Below, one piece after another: positions 18,301-26,016 of a stretch of DNA of 64,000 nucleotides. The notes beneath the pieces are model-generated. The model did no database searches, was not told where the DNA came from, and saw nothing but the letters and a program-made list of their open reading frames with translations. This DNA comes from Stenotrophomonas tumulicola. Lineage in GTDB: Bacteria; Pseudomonadota; Gammaproteobacteria; Xanthomonadales; Xanthomonadaceae. The translations under genes and the position numbers were made by a program. The stretch spans positions 682,001-746,000 of the forward strand of contig NZ_JACGXS010000001.1 in NCBI RefSeq assembly GCF_014117215.1. The letters are read 5' to 3'. Position 1 is the stretch's first letter, and each line of letters starts with the position of its first letter.

Positions 18301-18755
18301 GCGAACGGGAACGTTGCCGCCAGGCGGGCATCACCGACCTGCTGCTCAAGCCGTTGAACCTTGGCAACCTGGCACGCGCGCTGCAGGCCCACCTGGGCAC
18401 CGCGCCGGTCCCGGGATCCAGCGCTGTCGCGGTTCCCACGCCTGCTGCCGCCGATATGCCCGAGCGCCTGCGGCGTACTTTCGTGGACAGTTCCCGTGAC
18501 GACCTGGCGCGGGCCAGACGCGCGCTGCTACGGAGGGACGATGAGGCCCTGCTGGACCGCATGCACGCCTTGAAAGGCGTACTGATGATGCTGGGCCAGC
18601 GCGATCTCGGCAGGCGCTGTGGCCAGGTGGAAGCGGACCTGCGCGAGGGCCGGGAACGGATTGCCGATGACCTGCCGCAGTTGTTGCAGGACCTGGATGC
18701 GCTGGTGGAGCACCACGCCAGCCTGCTGCCACCGCAGGGTGACGGCAATGCCTGA
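15354..18755 (+). CDS. Hybrid sensor kinase with REC and Hpt domains
   Basis: An 1133-residue kinase. I choose TTG 15354 because AGAGGA lies at the right distance before it, residues from there match the paralogue's N-terminus, and upstream in-frame sequence overlaps the previous gene. TM1 is about 28-52 and TM2 about 363-385, with a periplasmic sensor between (ANPVTGQPSLVGLQT). A PAS-like region (IIDTSPVGLVLIDPHTG) leads to His543 in MSHEIRTPLNG and then the ATPase domain (NLLSNAVKF, DSGIGL, GGSGLGLAL). An ABL-like degenerate receiver is next, then a true receiver with Asp949 in LTDINMPIMDG. The C-terminal Hpt domain has His1071 in MHALKGVLMM. It likely passes phosphate to the RcsB-like regulators next door. 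Confidence 0.9.
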   Translation: MDRLPSTDASVAQERAQLPALRRHQRRLLFGGGGLVSLLIVLTAVVAAFSDVNDFHAAERQRFTEARTSVDYFLFQRDRAYATIINGTDAMWSSQQAYLQHQGAPLAERFEASGGELLVRAEGPAAVPWLVLGRSDKPMPRPLLDAYLGLVAEHSAYTAATITALRAQGMVTMYAYEPEGRLLAVSGVADEAQLMRALRVGSREEIFARLLVTEEAARLVRPAAGPVQHAAASGRLVSRFDANPVTGQPSLVGLQTLAEGRTPFLRRVVFEPVESIKTRLDERESGAFAVITRDGRTVLRSAAMPHDPDAGLVQRAMGQAGEGDHRFFSHGSFVVAGALRGVDWTMIHAYGWNALWADKGARLLAQLLAAVTILAALWWLLLRMDRRIFAPALADASRVYESEALSRVIIDTSPVGLVLIDPHTGQPLVQNELARQMASDAGGSGGDLYALLAEQARQQPGQAAHEFQWATPAGTLPDIRLQVSMAPASYRERAVWVCALRDVTAQAELERTLRDARRDAERARESAESASRAKTAFVATMSHEIRTPLNGVLGHLELLGRSPMQPAQRERLDRIRLSADALMGIISDVLDFSKIEAGQLDIDPVRFEPRPLIEQAALLYSADAQRKGVKLYYAIEPELERPFEADVHRIRQILNNLLSNAVKFTESGRIAVRAGLLQRPPGAAPMLRLQVVDSGIGLDEEQLAQLFQPFQQADASISRRYGGSGLGLALCQQLARLLGGSIQAESTLGVGSVFSLEVPVQPAERATEPPRPLLGRRITLLSAAAEWRTEIGRLLKRWGAEVLVIEQPGQVAGVVSEATLLLFGERRAWGVDEEQALMQAHRRVVRAYPAGPLSAEDKPDGLHVSCYASDALLRALDDARRDAVRVLPEVLPAPATENGRILLVEDNPVNRELIQQQLEELGYGVDAAENGKEALLAWDPQAHVAVLTDINMPIMDGYQLAAALRSRAPHLPILAVTATALASERERCRQAGITDLLLKPLNLGNLARALQAHLGTAPVPGSSAVAVPTPAAADMPERLRRTFVDSSRDDLARARRALLRRDDEALLDRMHALKGVLMMLGQRDLGRRCGQVEADLREGRERIADDLPQLLQDLDALVEHHASLLPPQGDGNA

Positions 18756-18792
18756 CCGCAACGCATGTGGCCGCAACTACCGGCCGAAGCCG

Positions 18793-19449
18793 TCAGTCGG
18801 CAGGCGTGGTCTTGCCCAGGCCGAGTTCCACGGCGTATTTGAACAGGTCCGCATCGCGTTCGATCCCCAGCTTGGCCATGCCGTTGACCTTCTGCGTGCT
18901 GATGGTCTGCTTGCGCCTGCCGAGCTGGTCGGCGATGGCATTGACGCTGAGGCCGGCGACGAACAACGACAGCACTTCATGTTCGCGCGGCGACAGCGGC
19001 AGCGGCGTGCGCACGTTGCCACGCAGCGGCAGCAGCGCCGCGATGCTGGGCGACAGATAACGCCTGCGGACGTGCGCGGCCATCACCGCGGCGGCGATAT
19101 GGCCGACATCATCGCCCTTGCTGAGGATATGGGTGATGCCGGCCGCCGACAGCGCCTGCACGATGGCGGGCTGGTCCATGCCGGTGAAAACCACGATATG
19201 CATGGCCGGGTAGCGCGCCTGCAGCAGCGCCAGCAGTTCCAGTCCATCGCCGTGCTCGCCATGCGGCATCGCATAGTCGGTCACCAGCACGTCGCAGGGC
19301 TGGGAATCCAGCAGCGTGACCAGCTCGGTGGAATCGACCGCCGAACCGATGTGGTGCAGCGCAGGGACCGTATCCAGTGCCGCTTCGATCGCCATCCGGA
19401 TCAGCGGGTGGTCGTCGGCTACGGCCACGCGGATCGTGTTGTCGGCCAT
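18793..19449 (-). CDS. RcsB-like response regulator 1
   Basis: A 218-residue NarL/FixJ-type regulator. The receiver carries VADDHP and phospho-acceptor Asp58 in VLVTDYAMPHGEHGDG. The spacing and the MPHG..GDG motif are those of RcsB (YAMPGDKYGDG). The output is a LuxR helix-turn-helix (LSPREHEVLSLFVAGLSVNA, IADQLGRRKQTISTQKVNGMAKLG), again like RcsB (KTISSQK). It is convergent with the upstream sensor kinase gene, 37 bp apart, and divergent from the second regulator. It probably receives phosphate from the Hpt domain of that kinase. Target genes are unknown. Confidence 0.9.
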   Translation of the reverse strand: MADNTIRVAVADDHPLIRMAIEAALDTVPALHHIGSAVDSTELVTLLDSQPCDVLVTDYAMPHGEHGDGLELLALLQARYPAMHIVVFTGMDQPAIVQALSAAGITHILSKGDDVGHIAAAVMAAHVRRRYLSPSIAALLPLRGNVRTPLPLSPREHEVLSLFVAGLSVNAIADQLGRRKQTISTQKVNGMAKLGIERDADLFKYAVELGLGKTTPAD

Positions 19450-19568
19450 TATGGACTCCAGGTTTCGTGTTTGGCCCGATGCAGTTCCGGGCGCGCCGCA
19501 ACTATATGCCAGCTGGCTTCGAAGGTGGCATCCTGCAGCACATTCCTCCCTTGCCATGGGCCACCAGC

Positions 19569-20243
19569 GTGACCATCCGTATCGCAATCGCCGATGACCA
19601 TCCGGTCCTGCTGGCCGGAATGGAGCACCTGCTGCAGTCGCGGCCCGGGCTGGTCGTGGCCGGCCTGGTGAAGAACTCCACCGCACTGGTCGAGCTTGTC
19701 AGCAGCACCAGCGTGGACGTGGTGGTAACGGACTTTTCGATGCCGCATGGCCGCTATGGCGACGGCATCGCCATGCTGCGCTTCCTGCAACGGCGCTTCC
19801 CGAAGATCCACCTGGTGGTGCTGACCGGCACCGAGAGCCCATTGGTGCTGGCCAACATCCAGGCCGCCGGCATCCGCTGCATCATCAGCAAGGCCGACCC
19901 GTTGGAGCATCTGCTGCCGGCCCTGCAGGCGGCCTGCAACGACGGCAGCTACGTGTCGCCTGAAGTACAAAAGCTGTTGGCCGGCGCTACCGCCGGGGAC
20001 GTGCCGGGTGCGTCATTGTCCAAGCGCGAAAGCGAAGTGCTGCGCATGTATGCCGAAGGGCTTTCAGTGATCGAGATCGCCGTCAGGATCGGGCGCAGCC
20101 GCAAGACGGTGAGTACGCAGAAGATCGCGGCGATGCGCAAACTCGGCCTGGGCACCGATGCGGAAGTGTTCCAGTACGCGATAGCCCATGGCCTGGTGAA
20201 TGCCTCGCAGCTGGCACGGGCCAAGGCCAGCGACGCAGGCTGA
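19569..20243 (+). CDS. RcsB-like response regulator 2
   Basis: A 224-residue paralogue of the divergent regulator. Asp55 lies in VVVTDFSMPHGRYGDG, the switch Thr in VVLTGTESP, and the Lys in IISKAD. The LuxR output domain reads LSKRESEVLRMYAEGLSVIE and IAVRIGRSRKTVSTQK. I start at GTG 19569 because VTIRIAIADDHP then lines up with RcsB and with the divergent protein. An in-frame ATG at 19506 would add 21 residues of unlikely composition. The two regulators are separated by 119 bp of divergent promoter. Confidence 0.86.
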   Translation: MTIRIAIADDHPVLLAGMEHLLQSRPGLVVAGLVKNSTALVELVSSTSVDVVVTDFSMPHGRYGDGIAMLRFLQRRFPKIHLVVLTGTESPLVLANIQAAGIRCIISKADPLEHLLPALQAACNDGSYVSPEVQKLLAGATAGDVPGASLSKRESEVLRMYAEGLSVIEIAVRIGRSRKTVSTQKIAAMRKLGLGTDAEVFQYAIAHGLVNASQLARAKASDAG

Positions 20244-20335
20244 CGCTGAAGGCCGTAATTCAGACCGGGTCCGATGCTTTTGCAGCAGGGGAATCCTATC
20301 GTCTGTGGGCTTACTTTGAGATCCCCGGTCCCGAT

Positions 20336-20557
20336 GTGCCGCCCGTATCCGCTTCCCCCGTAATCCAGCTGCTGATCCAGTTCGCCGAACTGGCGGCCAC
20401 GGAACAGGCCGCTTTCCTGGATACGTTGAACGTGTACCTGTATACCTCGCCGCAACAGCGCAGGATGCTGCGCCATGCCTGGTCCAAGGGGCTGGAAGGG
20501 TTGACGGATGTGGCCGATGCCCCGCCTCGCACGGGAGGGGCGCCGCGCAGGCGGTGA
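20336..20557 (+). CDS. Small hypothetical protein, possible gene
   Basis: A 73-residue reading frame starting at GTG 20336. The N-terminal 55 residues look like an amphipathic helical protein (VIQLLIQFAELAATEQAAFL, TLNVYLYTSPQQRRMLRHAW) and have normal codon use for the window. The tail is Pro/Arg-rich and less convincing. No ribosome site is obvious. It is placed between two clear genes in a 380-bp gap and I do not recognise a family, so it is a candidate only. Confidence 0.45.
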   Translation: MPPVSASPVIQLLIQFAELAATEQAAFLDTLNVYLYTSPQQRRMLRHAWSKGLEGLTDVADAPPRTGGAPRRR

Positions 20558-20591
20558 TCCAGCCTGCCGGTCGGTGCGCCGTCTTCAGGCA

Positions 20592-20613
20592 GGTGCCGGC
20601 ATTGGCCGGCACC
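20592..20613. terminator. Hairpin between convergent genes
   Basis: GGTGCCGGC, loop ATTG, GCCGGCACC form a perfect 9-bp stem immediately after the small gene and before the stop of the convergent DUF2968 gene. No T-run follows. A bidirectional transcript end is likely. Confidence 0.5.
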
Positions 20614-20623
20614 CCGTATGCAA

Positions 20624-21331
20624 TCAATACGTCGTGTCGGCGGCCGGCGCTTCAGGGGCCTGGGCGGGGGCCGGCTTGGGCAGGCTCAGCTCCGGGTCAC
20701 CCTGCTGCAGCTGCAGCATCTGGACTCGCTGCTGCAGCGAATCAAGCTGGCTGTTGCTGCTCTGCAGGTCGGTACTCAGGCTGACCGCCTGCTGCTGTGC
20801 CTGTTCCAGCGCGGTGCTGACCTGCATCGATTGCGCACGTTCCTGTTCGAGCTGGGTCTGGAGGGTCTGCAGGCGCTGCTCGTTGAAGGCGACCAGGCGC
20901 TCGGTATAGCGCTTGCCGGCTTCCAGGCGGATGGAATCGATGTTGACCTGCGCCAGCTGTTCGGTCTGCTGCACGAACGAGCGGTATACGTGCTCGGCGT
21001 TCTCGACCGAATCGGTCTTGATCACGCGCCAGAAATTCTTGTCCTGGAACAGGGCCACGTAGTAGTTCAGCGTGCTGGGATTGAACAACAGGCTGGCACC
21101 GTAATTGCCATTGTAGGTGGTGCGCAGTTCGCTCAGCTGCTGGGCGTCCATCAGCTGGCGCAGCTCATCGACCGAACTGCGGGCGACCGGTGCGGCCTGG
21201 GCCGGGTCCGGCGTCGGCGTGCGGTCGGCGCGTGCGGCGAAGGCCGACGGTGCGGATAGGATCATCGCCAGTGCCAAGGCCCCGGCCAGCGTGCGCCGGT
21301 TTGGCGCTGCTTCCCCTGAGTTTTGTCGCAT
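20624..21331 (-). CDS. DUF2968 family periplasmic coiled-coil protein
   Basis: A 235-residue protein from ATG 21331, with a signal peptide (TLAGALALAMILSAPSAFA). The core VDELRQLMDAQQLSELRTTY, NGNYGASLLFNPSTLNYYVA, LFQDKNFWRVIKTDS is the DUF2968 signature. It is followed by a long coiled coil (about residues 115-205, rich in Gln/Leu: LQTLQTQLEQERAQ, SNSQLDSLQQRVQMLQLQQ) and a Pro/Ala tail. Its function is unknown. It lies 100 bp downstream of tadG on the same strand, but the gap and the separate signal peptide do not force a link to pilus assembly. Confidence 0.8.
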   Translation of the reverse strand: MRQNSGEAAPNRRTLAGALALAMILSAPSAFAARADRTPTPDPAQAAPVARSSVDELRQLMDAQQLSELRTTYNGNYGASLLFNPSTLNYYVALFQDKNFWRVIKTDSVENAEHVYRSFVQQTEQLAQVNIDSIRLEAGKRYTERLVAFNEQRLQTLQTQLEQERAQSMQVSTALEQAQQQAVSLSTDLQSSNSQLDSLQQRVQMLQLQQGDPELSLPKPAPAQAPEAPAADTTY

Positions 21332-21431
21332 GTATAGACCACCCACGAGTGGATTGTTGTTGGTTGTGGAGTTTCCCCGACTGGAGTCTAGCACGCACGA
21401 ATCGGTCGCAAATGCCCCCGGCCTGGACGGC

Positions 21432-23591
21432 TTAGTAGACCAGCTGGGCACCGCCGCACTGGATGGACTGGACATGGACGTCGGTACGGCCGAGTTCGAG
21501 GCCGAGGAGGTTGGCGAGGAGGTCGCTGAGCAGGCTGCCGATATTGTTGAGCAGGGGCTTGAGCAGGTCCAATGGCCCCTTCAGCACGATGCACAGGATA
21601 CCAGTGCAGGCTATCTCCTCGTTACCTGGGGCAGTGACGCCGCCGCCGTTGAACTGGTCGAGAAACCCTTCCTCGGTATTGGTCTGGATGTAGGACGCCA
21701 AGTTTCGCTTAGCGCAGTTCTTGTAGTCCAGGCTTCCGACCACGCTATTGCAGCGCTCTACTACCAGGCCACCGAGGAGAGTTCCGAGAAGGCCCGGGAG
21801 GAGTCCACTACCTTGGCCGGTGACCGTTGCACGGAAACCTTCCCAGACCGTGCCGTCGCGGAAACAATTGAACAAGCCTAGAACGCAAGGCTCTGGGACT
21901 CCTTTCTTGATCTGCCAGCTTCCTAGTTTTTCGATCCCAAGGTCCTTGGATCCATGCTCAAGCAGCGTGATTGTACGCTCGATGTTGTACGTTCCGTTGC
22001 TGTTGCTTCCCGCGAGCAGGTAGCGTTCCGCAAGCTGATATGCCGTGTCGGACGTAGACAGCCCATTGCCCCGAGGATTCAGCATCCCGGACAGCACGTT
22101 CAACAGTTGGGTCGTGAGTTCGGAAACCGTGTTTCCCAACGCCAGCTTGTTGATCTGGGTGGAGCCCGTTTCGCCGGCCGCCAAGGTAATGCTCTGCTGG
22201 TCAGCCAGTGCATTGACCTTGATCTGGTTGTTGATCAGCGGGATACCCAGCAGGGTCAGCAGTTGTTCGTTCTGCAGTCCTGCGTCGCACACATTGGTCT
22301 TTGAGAAACGGTCTGCGTCGCCGACCTTGCCCACACAAGCACGCAGCACCGACGCGTCGACCTGGATGGTGGCGGTGGGAGGGCTGCTGCTACATTGCAG
22401 CGAGGTAAGCGTTCCCATCGCGTTGGTCACGTCCACATGCAAAGGCAGGTTAAGACGTGTGCCGAGCAAGCCGAGCAGCCCGCCGACAGCCGGAATGTTG
22501 TTCGTATCGATGTTGGCGAACAAGCGTACCTGTGCGTTGTAGGCGCGTGCGCCGACGCCACCGATAGCGATCGACGGCGGCTCGACCACGCCCGCTTTTA
22601 CCTGCACAAGACCGAGGAGATTGAGGTTGTTCACGGCCACGCCGCGGCCATCGCTGGCGATGGTGATGCCGGTGGTGATGAGATCCAGGAGATTGACGTC
22701 CGCCTGCAGGGCGCTGCTTGCCGACCCATCGGGGGCGATGATCTTGGCGAAAAGTCCGCTGCTTCCGTCGTCGCTGCCGAGCTGGACGGCAAGGTCATCC
22801 AGGCTCAGCTCCAGGCCAAGCGCGTCGCGAAGCGCCTTGAGGTCGATATCAGTGACGCCGCTGCGGGCCAGTACACTGGCGCTGGCGTCGAGCAGGCTAC
22901 CCAGCGAGACCTTGTTCGCAGCCAGCAGCGCGTTGAAGTCGCCGATGCTGATGTTGGCATCCACGGGAATGCCCAGCGCTTCCAACAGTCCGCCGGGTGT
23001 GATGTGGGCGTTGGCCAGTCCGTCATACCCCAGTACGGTGGTCGCATTGAGGTCCACGCCCACCAGCTTGAGCACATTCCCCAGCGGCGTATCGCCGTTT
23101 ATCCGCAGCAACTGCGAGCCGACGCTGAACACCGCCGACGGGGCAGACCGCTTGGCCACAGCCTGCGCGGTGACGGTGGGCAGCGATTCGTTCTGGCCGA
23201 AGAACGGGATCACGCTGCGGCTGGCGATGACCCGCACCGCGTTGAGCGGATTGCCCTCCGATACGCCCTGCACGAAATGGTCGGCCGCTGCATGCACGGC
23301 ATTCCAGTTGCCGCAGTGGATTTCAAGTTGGCCCGGGAAGGCATTGTCCTTCTCGGCATTGATCCGGGCTGCCGTATTGTTGCTGTAGCTTGTGTTGCAT
23401 AGATCCAGCCGCTGCGCGCCGGCGATCGCGGACAGGTCCGCCACCTTCTGCGCATCACGCTTGGCCCAGTACAGATAGCCGATTTCGACCAGGCCGAGCA
23501 TTGCCACCAGGCCGATCATCAGCAGCAGCATCGTGACCGACATGGCACCGCGCTGTCGGCCAATCCGTGATGGCAAGCGAGCGCGGGCCAT
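21432..23591 (-). CDS. tadG: TadG-like Flp pilus protein
   Basis: A 719-residue protein. Its N-terminus (RQRGAMSVTMLLLMIGLVAMLGLVEIGYLYWAKRDAQKVADLSAIAGAQ) is the TadG/Flp-type membrane helix followed by the DUF2134-type conserved start, typical of TadG. The rest is a long secreted region with many Leu/Gly-rich strands (VGVDLNATTVLGYDGLANAH, LLGLLGTRLNLPLHVD) and several cysteines. It is the last gene of the tad operon, 2 bp after the DUF3613 gene. TadG is needed for fibril formation or anchoring in other Tad systems. The 3' half (about 21600-22600) is visibly less GC-rich than the flanks, suggesting recombination or a different origin. It is longer than many TadG proteins. Confidence 0.85.
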   Translation of the reverse strand: MARARLPSRIGRQRGAMSVTMLLLMIGLVAMLGLVEIGYLYWAKRDAQKVADLSAIAGAQRLDLCNTSYSNNTAARINAEKDNAFPGQLEIHCGNWNAVHAAADHFVQGVSEGNPLNAVRVIASRSVIPFFGQNESLPTVTAQAVAKRSAPSAVFSVGSQLLRINGDTPLGNVLKLVGVDLNATTVLGYDGLANAHITPGGLLEALGIPVDANISIGDFNALLAANKVSLGSLLDASASVLARSGVTDIDLKALRDALGLELSLDDLAVQLGSDDGSSGLFAKIIAPDGSASSALQADVNLLDLITTGITIASDGRGVAVNNLNLLGLVQVKAGVVEPPSIAIGGVGARAYNAQVRLFANIDTNNIPAVGGLLGLLGTRLNLPLHVDVTNAMGTLTSLQCSSSPPTATIQVDASVLRACVGKVGDADRFSKTNVCDAGLQNEQLLTLLGIPLINNQIKVNALADQQSITLAAGETGSTQINKLALGNTVSELTTQLLNVLSGMLNPRGNGLSTSDTAYQLAERYLLAGSNSNGTYNIERTITLLEHGSKDLGIEKLGSWQIKKGVPEPCVLGLFNCFRDGTVWEGFRATVTGQGSGLLPGLLGTLLGGLVVERCNSVVGSLDYKNCAKRNLASYIQTNTEEGFLDQFNGGGVTAPGNEEIACTGILCIVLKGPLDLLKPLLNNIGSLLSDLLANLLGLELGRTDVHVQSIQCGGAQLVY

Positions 23592-23593
23592 GG

Positions 23594-24112
23594 TCAGTTA
23601 CCTCCGCCCTGGTTGTTCTTGCCCACGGTGTTCTCGAAGAACTCCGGCAGCTCGTGTTCGAAGCTCTTCAGATAGCGCGTGTAGCTGGCGTGGGCCTGGT
23701 CGCCCAGCGTCGGCAGGCTGCCGCCGGCCTGGTCGCCTGATGCCTGCAGGCGCAGCAACTGGCGGGTGACGTCGCCGATCTCGGTGCGTGCCGGCTTCGC
23801 CGCGACAGGGACTGACTGGGCCGGGGCATACGCCGGTTCGTAGCTGGGCACGGGGGCCGGGGCATACGTCGGCGCGGCCGCGTCAGCCTGCAGTTCGGTC
23901 GCCACGGAGGGATCCGGTGCGGCATACACCTCTGCGGGCGCGGCAACGCGCCGGGGTGCTGGCGCCTGCACCGGTGCGGCAGCCACTGGGGCAGGCGTGA
24001 CGCCGCCCAGCATGCGGCCGGTCACCGGCGCTTGCTGCGCCTGTGCCGTGGTGGCCGACAGCAGCAATGCGAAGGCCAGGCCGCGCGGGAGGAGGAAGAA
24101 GGACGATGTCAT
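23594..24112 (-). CDS. DUF3613 family tad-locus protein
   Basis: A 172-residue exported protein. The signal peptide is LAFALLLSATTAQA. The middle (30-105) is a low-complexity Pro/Ala region (PAPVAAAPVQAPAPRR, YAPAPVPSYEPAYAPAQ). The C-terminal domain is IGDVTRQLLRLQASGDQ, then LPTLGDQAHASYTRYLKSFEHELPEFF, which is the DUF3613 pattern found next to tad genes. Its first 4 bp overlap the end of tadD. Function is unknown; location suggests the periplasmic part of the pilus machine. Confidence 0.78.
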   Translation of the reverse strand: MTSSFFLLPRGLAFALLLSATTAQAQQAPVTGRMLGGVTPAPVAAAPVQAPAPRRVAAPAEVYAAPDPSVATELQADAAAPTYAPAPVPSYEPAYAPAQSVPVAAKPARTEIGDVTRQLLRLQASGDQAGGSLPTLGDQAHASYTRYLKSFEHELPEFFENTVGKNNQGGGN

Positions 24113-25053
24113 GGGGTGTTCTCCGTGGCGGTGGTGACCTGGCCAAAGCGTTCCAGCATGGTGGCTGGCAGGTGGGAATCATTGCGCTGGGCGGCGTCGA
24201 CGACCGCCGACACCGTTTGCGGATCTGCAGCTACCCGCCGCGGCATGGCCGGGGCGGCAGCGACGCGTGCGGCAGCATTGGACGCGCGCGGGGGCGCGGC
24301 GCGTGGCGTGTCGGCGGCCAGCGCGGCATGGGCGGTACTGCTGGCGGCAGGTGGTGCTGGCTGTGCCGGGGTGATCTGTGCCTGGCGCTGGCGCAGGGCG
24401 ATGGCCTGGCGTTGCACCTCCGCGCGGCTCTCGGCGCCCAGCTTGCCTTGCTGCATCAAGCGCTCGGCGGTTGCCGGGTCATTGCGCAGCAGGGCCCATA
24501 CCGCCAGGTTGGCCACCGCGCGGGCATTGTCCGGCGCCAGTTCGATCGCCTTGGCCAGCGGCACCTGGGCCTGGGCCAGTTGGCCTGCCCGCAGCCGTGC
24601 ATAACCCAGGTCGCCCAGCACGTTGGTGTCCAGCGGTTTGAGTTCGGCCGCGCGTGCCAATGCGGTCTCGGCCTTGCCGTCCTCGTCGCGGCCTGCGGCG
24701 ATCAGGCCGATGCCATGCCATGCCGCGGCTGCCTGGTCGCCACGGGTCAGGCTTTCATACAGCGCGTTGGCTGCATCCAGCTGGCCGGTGTGGCGTAGCG
24801 CATCGGCCTGCAGCAGGCGCAGCGCGGGACTGTCGCCGTGGGTCTGGCGGAAGGCTTCGATGTGCGCGAGCGAGGCATAGTACGCACCCTGTGACTGCAT
24901 GCGCTGGATCAGGTCCAGGTAGGTGCCGCGGGTATTGACCGGGTCGGATTGGGGCTCGGCCAGGCTGGGCCCGGCCTGCCTGTAGCCACCCACGCTCTGC
25001 GCGCAGGCAGCCAGCGCGAAACAGGACATCAGCAGCAGCGTTCGCAGCATCAT
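24109..25053 (-). CDS. tadD: TadD-like TPR lipoprotein
   Basis: A 314-residue protein with a lipoprotein signal (LLLMSCFALAAC, lipobox LAAC). TPR repeats follow from about residue 45 (SLAHIEAFRQTHGDSPALRL, LQADALRHTGQLDAANALYE, GLIAAGRDEDGKAETALARA, LGDLGYARLRAGQLAQAQVP, NLAVWALLRNDPATAERLMQ). The C-terminal third is Ala/Pro-rich and disordered-looking. TadD proteins are pilotins or scaffolds for the RcpA secretin. It starts 2 bp after tadC and overlaps the DUF3613 gene by 4 bp. Confidence 0.88.
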   Translation of the reverse strand: MMLRTLLLMSCFALAACAQSVGGYRQAGPSLAEPQSDPVNTRGTYLDLIQRMQSQGAYYASLAHIEAFRQTHGDSPALRLLQADALRHTGQLDAANALYESLTRGDQAAAAWHGIGLIAAGRDEDGKAETALARAAELKPLDTNVLGDLGYARLRAGQLAQAQVPLAKAIELAPDNARAVANLAVWALLRNDPATAERLMQQGKLGAESRAEVQRQAIALRQRQAQITPAQPAPPAASSTAHAALAADTPRAAPPRASNAAARVAAAPAMPRRVAADPQTVSAVVDAAQRNDSHLPATMLERFGQVTTATENTP

Positions 25054-25055
25054 GG

Positions 25056-25985
25056 TTACATCCGGGTGAGAGTGGAGGCGAGCGCCATCAGCGCAGGGCC
25101 GGACAGGACCAGCATCAAGGCCGGCAACAGGGTGAGCATCATCACCACGGTCATCTTCACCGACAGCTTTCCGACCTTTTCCTTCAGCGTGTTGCGGCGC
25201 TGCTCGCGCAGCCGCACGCTGAACTGCCGCAGCGGCTCCTGCACCGCGCCGCCGTGTGCATGCACCTGCAGGATCAACTGCACCAGGCCGCGCAGGTCTT
25301 CGTCGTCATAGGCTTCGGACAGGCGACGCAGTGACTGTGGACGGCTGCGGCCATGCGCGTAGGCGATATTCGCGTCGTGGATCTCCTGGCCCAGCACCGG
25401 CAGGGCAGGGCGCAGCTTCTCGCCCAATGTCTGCAGGCTCTGGTCCATGCTGAAGCCCACGCCCTGCAGCAGGCGCAGCAGGTCGATCAGCATCGGCAGT
25501 TCGTTGTTGACCTGCTTGCGCCGCCGCCGCGCCCAGCTGCCGAGCACGATCTTCGGCAGCAGCAGGCCGGCGGCCAGTGCGCCGATGCAGGTAAGCAGGC
25601 GCGCGGTGCCTTCGCCCGTGCCCAGTGCCAGCGCCGCCACCAGCACGGCGATCGCCAGCAGCAGGCGCAGGGCAAGATAGATGGCCGTGCCACTGCGGGT
25701 ATTCCAGCCACCCAGGTCGAGCAGCATGCGGTCTTCGCTGGCCAGCAGTGCGCTTTCGATGCGGCCACCGCTGAAATGTTCGCCAAACGCTTCCAGCCAG
25801 CTGAAGCGCCCGGCGGCGGCCGCAGGGGCCGCACTTGCGGCGCTGTCACGCGGTTGCAGGGCACTCTGCAGCGTGTTTTCGCTGCGCTGCTGGCGCGTGC
25901 CCTGCATCCAGTGCACGATGCCGAACAGGGCGATGCCGGCGGCAAACACCAGCAGGGTCAGTACCCACCAGCTTGCAGGGTTCAT
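25056..25985 (-). CDS. tadC: TadC inner-membrane platform protein
   Basis: A 309-residue GspF/TadC-type protein beginning at ATG 25985 (MNPASWWVLTLLVFAAGIALFG). Two membrane segments lie at about 110-155 (IYLALRLLLAIAVLVAALAL, LTCIGALAAGLLLPKIVLG) and one at the C-terminus (MTVVMMLTLLPALMLVLSGP). The T2SSF domain reads ELPMLIDLLRLLQGVGFSMD, QSLQTLGEKL and LRGLVQLILQVHAHGGAVQE, LRQFSVRLREQRRNTLKEK. It forms, with TadB, the membrane base that couples the TadA ATPase to Flp assembly. It lies 31 bp after tadB. Confidence 0.92.
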   Translation of the reverse strand: MNPASWWVLTLLVFAAGIALFGIVHWMQGTRQQRSENTLQSALQPRDSAASAAPAAAAGRFSWLEAFGEHFSGGRIESALLASEDRMLLDLGGWNTRSGTAIYLALRLLLAIAVLVAALALGTGEGTARLLTCIGALAAGLLLPKIVLGSWARRRRKQVNNELPMLIDLLRLLQGVGFSMDQSLQTLGEKLRPALPVLGQEIHDANIAYAHGRSRPQSLRRLSEAYDDEDLRGLVQLILQVHAHGGAVQEPLRQFSVRLREQRRNTLKEKVGKLSVKMTVVMMLTLLPALMLVLSGPALMALASTLTRM

Positions 25986-26016
25986 CGCGGGTCTCCAGCA
26001 GGTGCGGGCAGGCGGG

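Noticed and set aside
12472..18392. Very long minus-strand open frames opposite the two sensor kinases
   Set aside because: Their translations are rich in His, Arg and Gln without domains, typical of antisense frames in high-GC DNA.
19508..19517. GCCAGCTGGC palindrome between the two RcsB-like genes
   Set aside because: A 10-bp GC-rich palindrome is common by chance in this genome and no second copy is near.
21432..23591. tadG as two genes or a frameshifted gene
   Set aside because: One uninterrupted frame spans the whole length with a proper TadG start and continuous strand pattern.
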